The position numbers and the translations under genes are program-made. From Durusdinium trenchii (taxonomy: Eukaryota; Sar; Dinophyceae; Suessiales; Symbiodiniaceae), in assembly GCA_963970005.1 (NCBI GenBank), contig CAXAMN010003747.1, forward strand, positions 158,890 to 222,889: DNA of 64,000 nt. The letters run 5' to 3'. Shown here piece after piece: positions 25,201 through 37,200 of this stretch. The notes below the pieces were generated by a model. That model ran no database searches. It was not told where the DNA came from and was given only the letters and a program-made list of their open reading frames with translations. Every line of letters begins with the position of its first letter. Positions within the stretch are counted from its first letter, which is position 1.

Positions 25201-28200
25201 CAGAGCCTTGCCTGCAAATAAACAACATTCGTAGACCTTAGTAATAGTAATAGTAGCATCAAAAGATATGGCTGTTGTCCTGGTGTACTACATTGCTCAA
25301 ACTGTTTCGACGTATAAATTTGTTCTGATCACTGATTTCCTGGATTATGCGCTGCATAGGACATGGCCATCAGCGTTTTTCAATACATTGCAGCAACGCC
25401 CTCAGAGGGCAAAGGCAGCCAGATCATTCTGACCACGCGAGTAGCATGGGCCAGGGTCCAAAAGGGTTTGAAGATACGGCTGCTTGTATCCTTCGCAATG
25501 TCCATATTTGGGGTATTGGGGTGCCATTTGTTGCCTCCCAGCGGTATCAAGCAAGTGTTTGCTGCCAGGTTTACTCCATGTCGGCACTCTATGAACAGAG
25601 TACGCCAGAGGTGCTTGAGATCAATGACACCGTGGCGAAGGTGGGTTTATGAGAGCTGGATTATACTTGAAACTGACTTAGACTCTAGGTTGGAGGCTAT
25701 CGCAATTAGTTTGGAGGCCATTGCTATTACCTGTGGCCCCTGAGCTTCTCAGGTGAACATCCTGAGTTTTACAGATCAGGACTTGGATGAAGGTCAGTTG
25801 GGAGGTAATATTTCATGGCGGCCACCACAAGACACCTCACAGGCGGGATGACCAAGAACCATGTAACGAATGAAGAGCAAACTTACCCAGTGATGCTTCC
25901 CTCATTTCAGCAGAAAGACTGAACGCATGTAGTGTAGCAGCCCATTCAAAGTGCTAGCGCTACTGTTTTCAAATAAATCAAGCCAGAAAAGGACGGCTAC
26001 CAAATACTACAAATACAAATCTCTGTGAGGTGACCCACTATCGTGCGTATTTGGCGGAAGATGCAGCTGGCCATATCGAACGATCCCCGATGTTTCTGGA
26101 GACACCGGTTGGAACCAATCAGGCAAGTGTGCGGGGGGAAACGAGGGAATTAAAACAGAAGAATGGCACAAGCAGGTTGTAAGCCCTTCCCACAGAATTG
26201 GACTCGGATCAACACATGGATAGCCCAGCACCACACCTCACAAAAGTGTATTTGGAGAGTAGAAAAGTTATTGCATGTAATGATTGGCCAGGATCTCTTG
26301 CCCACAGACAGCACCGTTGTGAATGCTACACATTTGCTGATATACACAGTGTCTTCTTTGGTGGAGCAGTCTACACCCGCACTCCAGCTGCAATTGTTGA
26401 GCCTATCCATTGCTGCAGACAGTAAGTCAATCCCATTCAATGAATGACATGTCTTTCACGAGCAGCGAGCTGAACAGTCGCATGTCTGACATGAACCAGG
26501 ATTACTTTCTATTCTTCGACATGATGGCCAGCGTCTCCAACGTCACTTAAACAGCAGTATTAGTATGGCCCCTGCGGGACACAGAGAAATAAATTATTCG
26601 TTACAATCCAAAGTAGCAGTTCATCATGCACTCTACGAGGTGAAACTAGAGGCATCGCCTGGGTATGCGCGTATTTTTATAGACCCAACAAGTTCTGTGA
26701 AGGAAGTGGAAGACAGTTTTTAGACTCTGTAGACTAGAGTCTGCAGATGGTTGTAGGCCGATTGTAGGGTCTTGAACAACCTGGGGACCTGTGAGGCTTG
26801 TAGATGGATCGGAAATGATTCAGAGATGTTGAGAGGCCGAGGCCACTCAAGGTCAAACATTCTGAGACAATCAGCGTTGACAAAGGTGATTTTCCTAGAC
26901 AAAGATGCGGATTTTGGACAAGTTGGAGGTGTTGTTGCGAGCTCAGCAGAAATCCTAAATCAGGAATATGTTCAAACATGGTCACTAGTAAGGTTGGAGG
27001 CCATCCCATCGCTAGTAGGTTGGAGGCCATCGCTTCTAGGTTGGAGGCCATCACTAGTAGGTTGGAGGCCATCGCTAGTAGGTTGGAGGCCATCGCTATT
27101 AGGTTGGAGGCCATCGCTTCTACGTTGGAGGCCATCGCTATTCGGTTGGAGGCCATCGCTAGTAGGTTGGAGGCAATCGCTTTTAGGTTGGAGGCCATCG
27201 CTATTAGGTTGGAGGCCATCGCTTCTACGTTGGAGGCCATCGCTTCTAGGTTCGAGGCCATCGCTAGTAGGTTGGAGGTCATCGCTAGTGGGTTGGAGGC
27301 CATCACTAGTAGGCTGGAATCTATATTGGGATGGGTTCGGTCTTTGCCATCTGAAGAAAGACTCGATGTACTTTCATAAAGAGCGTCTCAGGTTGAATGG
27401 CAAGAACCCAGTGACACCTCCAGAGTCACACACTATGTGGCCTACTTTTCACAAGATGCTGCCGGCCTGGGTAAGTCCCAGATTGGCGTCGACCTTCCTG
27501 ACACTTGGTCTAGATATTTATGTCTAGATCATTGATCTAAGTTCACGAATTGCCAAGCCAAGAGCATAAACACAAATATTTCTTTTTGGGCATTGCTTTA
27601 CCACTGATATTTGTTGTTCCAGACGCGTGTTGCGCACAGGAAGGCGAACTCAACGTCACAGTTCCAGCAGACACTCAACTAAGCTATGTCGACGATTCCG
27701 CTGGCTATGCTGTGGTTTTCACTCGGTCCTTTTTGACCGAGCAGACGACCCCCAGAGCCCTGGAGGCCAACTGCACATGCACGATGTCATGCATTCCTCA
27801 AGCACATGCTACACACTGCCAAAAGCGCTCTCCATCTTGTTGAAAGTAGAAATCATAGCTACCAGGGGCTTGGAAAAGTGAATTGAGTTTCGAGTTTGAG
27901 GTTCTAGAAAAGGTGCATTAGAAGCCCAACAAACACAAAACGTCACATGGCACAGCTTTGCAGGTTAGTGACACTGCTTCCTCTATCCCATACCTTCACT
28001 TCACCGACCTAGACCTGGACGAGGGGCAGATTGGTGCCAAGGTTGCAAGAACCTGCAAGCCACATCAAGCCATCAGATCTTCACTACAAAAGCGCGGTGT
28101 TCTTGCATGTTCAAGTATATCGTTTGTGCTGATATTTTGTTCACAGACGGTTTCCAAACACCGCAGTGAACGGATTTGTAGCAACTGTCCCGTCCCCGGC

Positions 28201-31200
28201 CGTCTCGGGCAAGACGTCCTCAAGGTGGCTACATGCAGTGGCAATCTCCGGAGGAGAATTTGTGTGAAATGTGATTCTCGTTGTTGTTTACAGTATATCG
28301 ATTTGTACCTGTCATGATTCTTTGGGCTCTTTGTCCCCTTCAATTCTGAATTTGTCTATCCCTGCAGGACAATGGAACTATAACACACTACAGGCTCTAC
28401 GCAGCAGAAGACGAGCTTGGCACCAACAGGACACCTTTGTTGCTTGTAGCTGTTTCTTGGTACCACAACAATCCTGGCCTAGGTATTCCATGAGCCAAAG
28501 GTTGTGTAGTAGTTACATTGTCAAAGAAACTCTCGGAACCGACTGGTAGGATTGCTTTATGTTTGAGGACTCGACTCTCGGAAGTGGCCTTCGGTACCAC
28601 AGAGGCCCTTTTGCCGTGTCTCGGATTTTCAATGCGAAGCTACTCTCAATATATAGGTTTGTGTGACATCTGCTGCTGTCCTTCTCAGCGATGTTTGACC
28701 CCTTGTCCCTAGAGTTAAAGGCCAGGCGGCCACCCTGGTATTTTGAGCCGATGACTTGATGATGATTCCACGAGATAGATGAACTCTTTTCTCAAAGCTG
28801 CCTTTCTGGCAAGACATACGCTGGCCTAGTCACTGCTTACCTTCATCCATGTCGTGCTGTATGCGGCTGAAACATATTCTGGACTCAAAAGAACTGAATG
28901 CTCAACTCAACCAATTGCTCATGTTATCATTCATGCAGATGCAGATGCATTTTGCTAGTCATGCGTGTCTCTTTGAACTTGCTCCTTGCATCGTAGCAAC
29001 AATATTGATATGATGTATGGGATTTAGGGTTGACTGTACCTTGCTGGTTTGGCTGAGGGCAGATTTCGATTTGCACAACTACACCCATCTCCTCATCTAT
29101 GCCAAGACAGAGGTAAGTGAACAGACAGTCCCTACCTTCCATGTCATCAAAGATGAAGTCGTACCTCGGAGAGGACCAAAGTCACGTTCGATGTTCGATG
29201 GTGCTGTATTTTTGAACTGTTTAACTAACCGTAACCCTTTTTTGAGATCTCAGGAGGTTTGAGTTTGCCGCGGATCTTTTAAGGCAAACGAATCATACAA
29301 TTTCATCAAACTCAAGCTGAGTTTTGCCCTGTGATTGGCCTTGCTCTCAGGCCATCGTTTCTCACGTAAATCTTGCGGACAAGGACTTGGATCCTTTGGA
29401 ACTGGGCGGTACTATCACATGGCCGGGCTCATTCATGGCAAACTCTGTCGACAGTGCACTTTGTTCACAAACAATTTTTAATTAGCAATTCAGCATAGAT
29501 TTCCACCAACTGTTCTCAAGAACTTGTATGGTAGAAAGGGCACATGCCTTTGGTGAACAGACCAAACCCTGCAGGTCCCTGGGCCCGTACTCTGAGTCTG
29601 TGTAACTGGAAGCATTTTTCTTTAAGATTCAGAAAGAAATGTCAGCAAACAACATCGTGTAAAGGCAAGGTAGACCTGAAAGCCGCCTGAAAGCAGAATG
29701 GAATTAGGATACCTTCGATGCCTCTATGTGCAATGCGGCAGGTCTCCTCCCGACACCTTGACACTGGTGACAGGCTACGTTGTGTATTTGGCACAAACAG
29801 CAGCAGGCCTCGGAAACGTAGCGGTCAGGGATGGTCTGGTTTTGGAGGCACTTCATATGTGAACATGCAATGCCAGATCATCCATTGTATATTCGAAACA
29901 TTCTGTTTGAGTCGAAATCCCAGTAATTACCTAAGGACCTATGGTAATTGATGTTCTGTAAGGCTTTTGGAGGTTGCACATTGCTGAAACATGCTGAAAC
30001 TGGTTCAGGTCCTGGTCCCGGTCCCACCCTTTAATTTGCAGTTTTTAACTAAGTGAAAATGCACACACAATGAACTGCATACCCAAGAGATTTTAAGAGC
30101 TGAATCAATCGATTGGACACTGCGGAAAGCAGTGTGGGATCTTCTACTCAGGACATTGAAGGTAGCTTGAGGGCTTTTAAGGACCTTTCTTGACCTCAGT
30201 TTGTTTGATTTTTCTGGCCAGTCCTTAAGCCATTGTTTGAATGGAAATGAATCATCATGCTCAAGGGAAGCTTTGCGGTGACCTTCAACCTTCAATAACT
30301 CGTCTTTTGGCAATTGAATGTTCCTACAGTATCACCTCCAATAGCCCAAAAACATCAACATATATACATATATATAATATCAAAACAATCAACTCATTAT
30401 TTTTTCATTTTTCTTCTGTCTCTGTTTTCCCAGGTCTCAGTCACAAAAGCTGTCAAGCTTGTCCAATCCAACAACTCTGCACCAGAACGGCGAACCCACA
30501 CATCCTTGTCTCTAACTTGTCTCTCCTCGTCGGCGTTTCCCAGTTCCTTCTCAGCCTCTCTTCTTTCCGACTCCTTTTCTTCAGTCTTTTCTTCTCAGTC
30601 TTCCTATCTCTTTCTCAGTCCCTTTCAATCAGTTCCTTCTGCAGGGACTGCAGACCCCAATTACCGCTATCCCGGGCTGCATACTTACTTTCCCCGACTT
30701 GCGCTGCCACTACAAATACAAACACCCAACGCAGCACAGTTGCGGCTTTGAGCCGCAAAAGCATTCGGCAAATCTGGGGCAGCTAGTCTTATACCATTCA
30801 TTCGCTAATCAAGCATTCAAACTCTTTTCAAATCCGACATGTGCCACGCTTGGCTCTGTGGCCAAAATCTTCTTTAGATTAGATCTTAGCGCCGTTGGCT
30901 CCAAATTAGGAGGGTTTCACTTAGGAACCTTGCCATTCGTCGGGTGCAAGCATTTTGCTTTTCCGTTCTGTCTATGCGGTGCAGTTCCATGGCAGCATGG
31001 TGAATGGACTTCACTGCTGAATGCTACACTGCATTTAGTATTGCCACTGAAATATCGCCATGTGTTCTCCTTGCAAACAGGTATGTCAACCAGGTACACA
31101 TTCTGAAATCGCTTGAAATCGAGGGCGGAAGGCTTTGGATTCAGCTGCAGTGACAAGCCTATTTGGACCGGGCTCCTGGCCGTACTACTAGGAGCAAGGA

Positions 31201-34200
31201 TGCTACTAGGGACACGGTCGGACAAATCCAAATTCTGCAGAAATCCTAAAGCTGATTCCTGAGACATCCTGAGACTCTGGCGCCGCGAGACTCTCAGACA
31301 TTTACAGGAGTATGAAGCAAACATACAGTGTACATATATATATGTGTGTGTATGAGGGTTTGCTCAAGCACTTGCTTCTTACAAAGATCAAGCAGTTTTT
31401 CACAATTTTCATGTCTAGCCAAACTATCCACAGTACAATCCTCAAATTCTGCTCGAAGAGAGCGGTGCGTTTGTGATATCAGATCAAAGGAACTCAAACT
31501 GACATTTGCTTTCTGTTCTAAAGTCGCTTTACCAAACCAGCTTTTGTCTGGAGAGAGTCATTATATAGAGGTTTTGTATTTTCACTGAAGCACAATCGTG
31601 CAGTAATATACCCGCCAGCCGCATTGTGTGCAAGGGCAGGTTGAACAAGCTTTAGAGCGAAAACTGATGACAACATGTTCCAATCCTTTTGTTGGTGCCT
31701 TGCCGAGCGGTCTTCGGCATTTGACTGTGTTGCCCTCCAGTGTCCAAAAAGGTCTTGGTCTTGGAGCCATTGGATCTTGCGGGAGGATCCTGTGTGTGAG
31801 GTTTGGTCCTGAACAGTACTTACAACTGCTACCAGTGTAGGTAACTGTTGTTCTCATTGTCATTTCCACGCAGGGCACCAGCTTCTGTTTCAACGTTCAA
31901 GCTTTGGGGTTCTCGAAATCGGTTGCAGTCTGGTAGTTGATGGAATCAGGCACTTAAGGATCGAATCATGCTCCAAGCATGCGACTCCAATGAAATTGTT
32001 TTCATTCAAGATCAAACACACACAACCCCCCTTTTTTTTTTTTTCTCTCTCTCTCTCTCTCTTGAATCTCTCCAGCGGACTCCAGCGATCTATGACACCT
32101 TCTACACAACCTACTGATGGTTTCCCTACCAAATCGGAAATTAGCTCAAAAGCTTCAACTTTGATTCCGAGAAAATTTGCTGGTTCCCTCAGCGACCGAT
32201 AGGTGCAGGAGCTTCCCACAACCATCGCATGACAGGTATTCGCCCCGGCCTGGCTAAATCCTTGAGAGGTCGAAATCAACGGCTGGCAACAAATCAACAA
32301 ATCTGAAGGGGAGCCCCCGAACTGAGGAGCTTAACAACTGGACTGGCCAAACTTTACATGTTGGTCGCAGGGGCAATAGCGCTATCGGTGACGCTTAGCG
32401 GAGGTGCACTGTTGTCTCTCCCATTTTGAGCCTGTACAGGTTGACACCCCGGTCCCACAGAAAATCGCAATGTGGCTGACAAGACTGACAAGACTGACAT
32501 TGCCCCGTCACGCACCGAGCAGAAATGCAAAAGGGCATTTGGCAGTGACACCACAGCGCGCAAAGGTAAACATCCCAGTCAGAAAGCCTAATAGCAATGG
32601 CCTCCCCCTAAGAGCGATGGCCTCCAACCTACTAGCGATGGCCTCCCATTCAGAAAACAAGATTAAAGAAATCCCATTAGAATATCGAATTAATATTCCG
32701 CTTTTGGCTGATCGGGGAACCCGACAAATGTGGCCAGGTGCAGAGCGAGACAACGTGAATGGATTCATATCAGTGGCCACCTCAGATCTACTTTCGAAAA
32801 CCCTTTTCAAGACTCAAGGCGCTCCACTCTTCTTGCTTGTAAAGTTTGACCGTGAATCTGTCAAAGAAAGAAGACCGTTTTTTTTTTTCCGAAAGAACTA
32901 CATCTAGCATAGGTGGTGAGCATAGGTTTGGAACAGACAGCGGTACCGGTAGTTGTGATTTGCCACTTGGCCTCATTCTCAGTGCCAGGTTGGCAGTAAC
33001 TTTGTCGATCTTGAGCCTGAGAAAGCCCAAAATGCCTCTGAATACGTGGTGGTGTTTACGTCTTCTTCGCTGACTGAGCAGACAACACCAGCATTCTTTG
33101 CTTTAAGCGATTCCTCCTCCCAAGTACTGAGTATAAACTTTACAGTTACTTGGCAAATCTTGGCAGAACTGTGTCGTGTGAATGTGCGTTCAGATTTCTT
33201 GACAGACAGCCTCGACAGATTTCTTGTACTGGAAAGCGAAACGATTGAGACACGGTCGGCCGCTTTCGGGAGGATTTGGACCTGGACCTCGGCGACTTGG
33301 GAGGAGAAGTGGCGTGGCAGCCTTCCCTCGACGTTGCCCAGGCAAGGAACGCAACGAGCGCGGAGATGCAAAGGCGTTGAAGATACGATTTACATCGCAT
33401 TTTTGTCCACAAATCGTGTTACAGATTTTCATGTGACAAGTAGACAAATGTAGCTGGAGGAAGCACTTGCTCCGTTTGACTTCAGTCGCTTCAGTCTTCT
33501 GAGTCTTTTGGTGAAATTTGAACAACTCCGTTTCTAAAACCGAAAGCAGGCGTCCTATTTGTACAGCATATGGAAATGTAAGCGGCACAGCCGAACTGAA
33601 GTGTTGACCGTTGTTTTGCGGCGGCTGGTCATATGATTTTGCTGTGTTGATGTGAAGATGCGGGGCTCGTGGGCCTTACTACTAGGAGCAAGGACGCTAC
33701 TAGGGGCTCCTGGCATCGCTACTAGGCACAAGAAGCTTCTAGTAGCGATGCCCTTTGCTCCTAGTAATCTTTGGCGCCGTTACGTGAGTTTCATGTGGCG
33801 AAGAGGAGTGTGTACCTGTGACACGTGTTTTGAATTTATTCTCTAGAAACTTAGCTTATACCGCTCGATAAGACTTTTGGTACCTTTCCCTAGAAGCCTC
33901 TACTTGTTAGCATTCTTCTATAGTACTTATAGAAGAATATAGGGCTTCTAATTGCATTTTGTTTTTTTTCTAGACATTCCTGGTTCTCAAAATTTCTCTA
34001 GCTTGAGCAGCTCTGATAATGCGTTTGAATCCTTTGCTTCCATTCCCCTATGAAACTGCACCACTGCCTATCACCATCCGCCAACCTTCCGCGCTACCGA
34101 CATTTCGCGTTTTGAAGCATTTTCAAGTTCAAATTTTGCACAGATCTGTGATGAGGCTGGGGGAACGCACCTGTGCCAGCACGCCACGCCATGCAACTCA

Positions 34201-37200
34201 CACAAGTTTGGGACCCTGCTACCCCCCCGACCTGCTTCTCATTGATCTTCCTTTCCTATTTGCCCGCACTCATTGGTGCGTGTCTCCAAACATGCGCAAC
34301 TCTCCAGTGGAACTTCAACGCAACTCGGATCTTTCCGACTCTTGCTTACCTATATTGCTGTTGCTTGTGCTACTCAACTAAAAGAACCATGTGTTTGAAA
34401 AGATGTCAGGGGCAGGTCGCTGTTTCTCGGCAGGTCACGGGGTACTTCATCTACTTCAGTCCTGCTGCGGATGGAGCTGAAAGATCCTTGCTGGGCAACA
34501 CATCAGACTCTGCGACTGGGCACTACACAGTGCAGTGACCATGTGAAGCTATTTGCTGGTGTTTCTTGCAAGTAAGCTCTGGGTCGATACCGTCCAGTTG
34601 GATCATTCTCGTGGGATGATTCATGTACGTTGAATATAAAGGCATTCTGAAGAGCACCATCAACAGCTAGCAGCTAGCAACAACATCCTTTCAAGGGCCA
34701 AAGGTCGTTGTGGATTTTCTCAGGTGGATCGTATTGGCTTGTCGCACAACCAGAAGACCGGGACCCTGCGGCACGTCTTGGTTTATGCTTCATCTTCTTT
34801 GGCCGAGCAGAGCACACCACTGTCCTTGCCCTTCAATGAAGCTCGGACAGACGATCAGGCAACCCATAGCAAACCATAGCTCATGAAGACAACATTTCTT
34901 CCAACCTGCGGTTCACTGAGATGCTGAGCCAGAGAATATGCATAGCGTTGCACGGCTACTTAGTTCGCTTTCTTAGCAATCCCAAGGACACAGATTCCAG
35001 TGTCTCAGCTGTGAACTTCACAGATCGTGACTTAGATGCTGAAGAGCTTGGAGGTGAGCTCCTTGGAGATCGGTGTCAGATCGGTAAGCTGCCAAGAAAT
35101 GCTTCAGCATCGACATGGCTTCTGAGGTTTGATCAGTTGGGCACAGCCTGAGGATGCATCGCTAGTGACCCATTTCTTGGTGTACCTTGCAGAAGACCAG
35201 CAGGGCAGCAATCGCTCGCAGGCGCAGCAGCGCAGCCTGCAGACGGAGATGTTGTTCACGGGTCCCCATGTGCAAGCTGCGCAAGCTTCACAGTTGCCAG
35301 GTGAGCGAGGTGCACAGTGTGCGTTTTGAGTCCGATTTGGCACCTGAAGAAGCCCTGAGAGAATCTCGACTTAAATCATTTGACTCTTTAAAGGATCGTG
35401 TTTCATTGACTTTTGAATGATTTGCCTTTTGGATCAAGATCTCTAGGATGATCTCAGCTTGTCCAGTCTAGGACTATAGCCATATTCTGGTCTACACCAA
35501 GTCTAGCTTGACGGAGCAGACGACCCCTTCAAGCCGCTTGACATGAACGTATACTCGCCCTATTTGCATGGCCTCCTTAGGGTGTTTGCAGAAGCTGTTG
35601 GAAGCTGTGGTCAGGCGTGCATGGTCGATGTTTTGCCTGGGTCTATTCAACAGACTTTAGCAGCACAGCTGTTTTGCCCAAAATTTTCACTTTTTAGTGG
35701 AGCAGGTACAAGCCAGAGCTGAGGCCTGCCTATCACTGACAGCAATGCGTCGGTCACTGTTGCGCAGTTCATCGATCAGGAACCCAAAGGATTCAGAAGA
35801 TTTCTTGTGCAACAGCCCAAGGGATCCAGGATGGTGTTCGAGTGTATTTCTCAGGACTTGGACGCCTATGACTTGGGTGGACCAATCACATGGCAAGTGT
35901 TGGGCGATGAGACGCTAGTCACCCACTACGACATATATTTGGCACCTTGCTGTTGATCGGGCCATGATGCTCTGTATTTTGGACAATACATTCTCACAAT
36001 GTAGAATCAGTAAATCAATTTTTAGAGCTTGGTTGGATATCCTCTTGTACTGGCAGACTGTCAAGCCGACTGTCAAGCCGATGACCAAAGTGAACGATGC
36101 AGTATGACAAACCATGACAAACATTAGGAGCAAGAAGCTAATTGTAGCTGGCAACATTTTTCCAAACCGACGAGTTGAGTCGACTTCGACACCAATTTCC
36201 TTCGACACCATTTTTCCAATCGTTCCACTTCGGTCGAGAGAACACCGACTTCGGACGAGTTGAGTCGACTTCACCAATTTCCTCGAATGGGTTCCAATCG
36301 TTCCACTTCGGTGTCGACTTCGAACACCGACTTCGGACCGTGACAGATTCACCGATCGGACCGTGACCATGTGCTCCATGGTCGTTGAGGTGTCCAGCGT
36401 ATCCGCCCGCGGGAGCAACCGCTCGCAACTGGGCACTACTGAGGCGCTTGATTTGGTGCGCCAAGCCTTGCCAAGCTTTTCCTGCTCCAACGATCTTCGA
36501 GATTCTCCTTAACAAGTCTACACTTGCAATACTGTTCTTAGGAATGCTAAAACAAGACAGAAGTGTTCAGAATTCTTTTGGCAAACAGCGAATGTGTTTT
36601 CAGGTGGGTACAGACTTCATCGACGTGCCTGTAGACTTTGTACAGGGGCTTCTGACACACATCCAGATCTACACACGTTCCTATGGACGCACTCCAACGC
36701 ATGCAGAGGCCCTTTCAAACCATTTCAATCGTTTGTGTTCTTGCCCATTCATCTTGAGGTTCTTCACTCGTGGAGCAGACCACCCCATATGTTTTTGTCG
36801 CTCGGTGACCGAAAGGGACCAAATCATGAAATCGATCGTTTGTGCACTTAGGCGATCAACAACACCAATTCCAGCGTCTCGAACATCGTCTTCCTTGATG
36901 ATGACTTGGATGACGATGAGTTAGGAGGGAACATTTCATGGCAGCTGCCAGAAGATCTCTCCCAGGCAACCTGGATGCATTTGTTCTTCACCAATGGGGA
37001 ATCTTTCCTTAAGCCATTGGCAGGTGTCTCACTACCTTTCCTACTTGGCAGATGACAGCAACAGATCACAGAAACTCAGCTTCCGACTTTGCAAATCTTT
37101 ACTCTTAAGGCATTTTGGCACCGTGGCCCTGCTGGCACTCTCGCTTTGAATAAAGCTCCCAAACGCCAAACAGAGGAACACGTTATCACTTAATGTGTGT

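Larger units (their letters stand above)
29836..32988. other. Large intron of module 18, no supported gene inside
   Basis: Contains a TA-rich microsatellite (about 30358-30385), a pyrimidine-rich tract (about 30500-30645), a family A copy (31163-31215), TG/TA repeats near 31335, a T(10+)(CT)n tract (32031-32063) and family B copies (32595-32650). Open frames of 100-180 codons exist but follow low-complexity sequence and show no motifs. Confidence 0.6.

Noticed and set aside
26734-27527. Long open frames of 133-251 codons on both strands with M-A-S-N-L-x-A or L-E-A-I-A-x-R heptads
   Set aside because: They are produced by the 21-bp family B array, whose period keeps frames open on both strands. 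Same for 50779-51212 and 53355-53996.
30241-30786. Ser/Phe-rich open frames of 145 and 181 codons on +
   Set aside because: They follow a pyrimidine-rich low-complexity tract in the module 18 intron and have no domain pattern.
35690-35730. LVEQVQARAE as a possible extra E-Q-T-T-P motif
   Set aside because: Only L-V-E-Q matches; the preceding exon already supplies E-Q-T-T-P for module 20 and nothing upstream in this frame fits.
36138-36515. 125- and 191-codon reverse-strand frames around 36-36.5 kb
   Set aside because: They are read across the 80-bp tandem duplication and antisense to module 21 exons.
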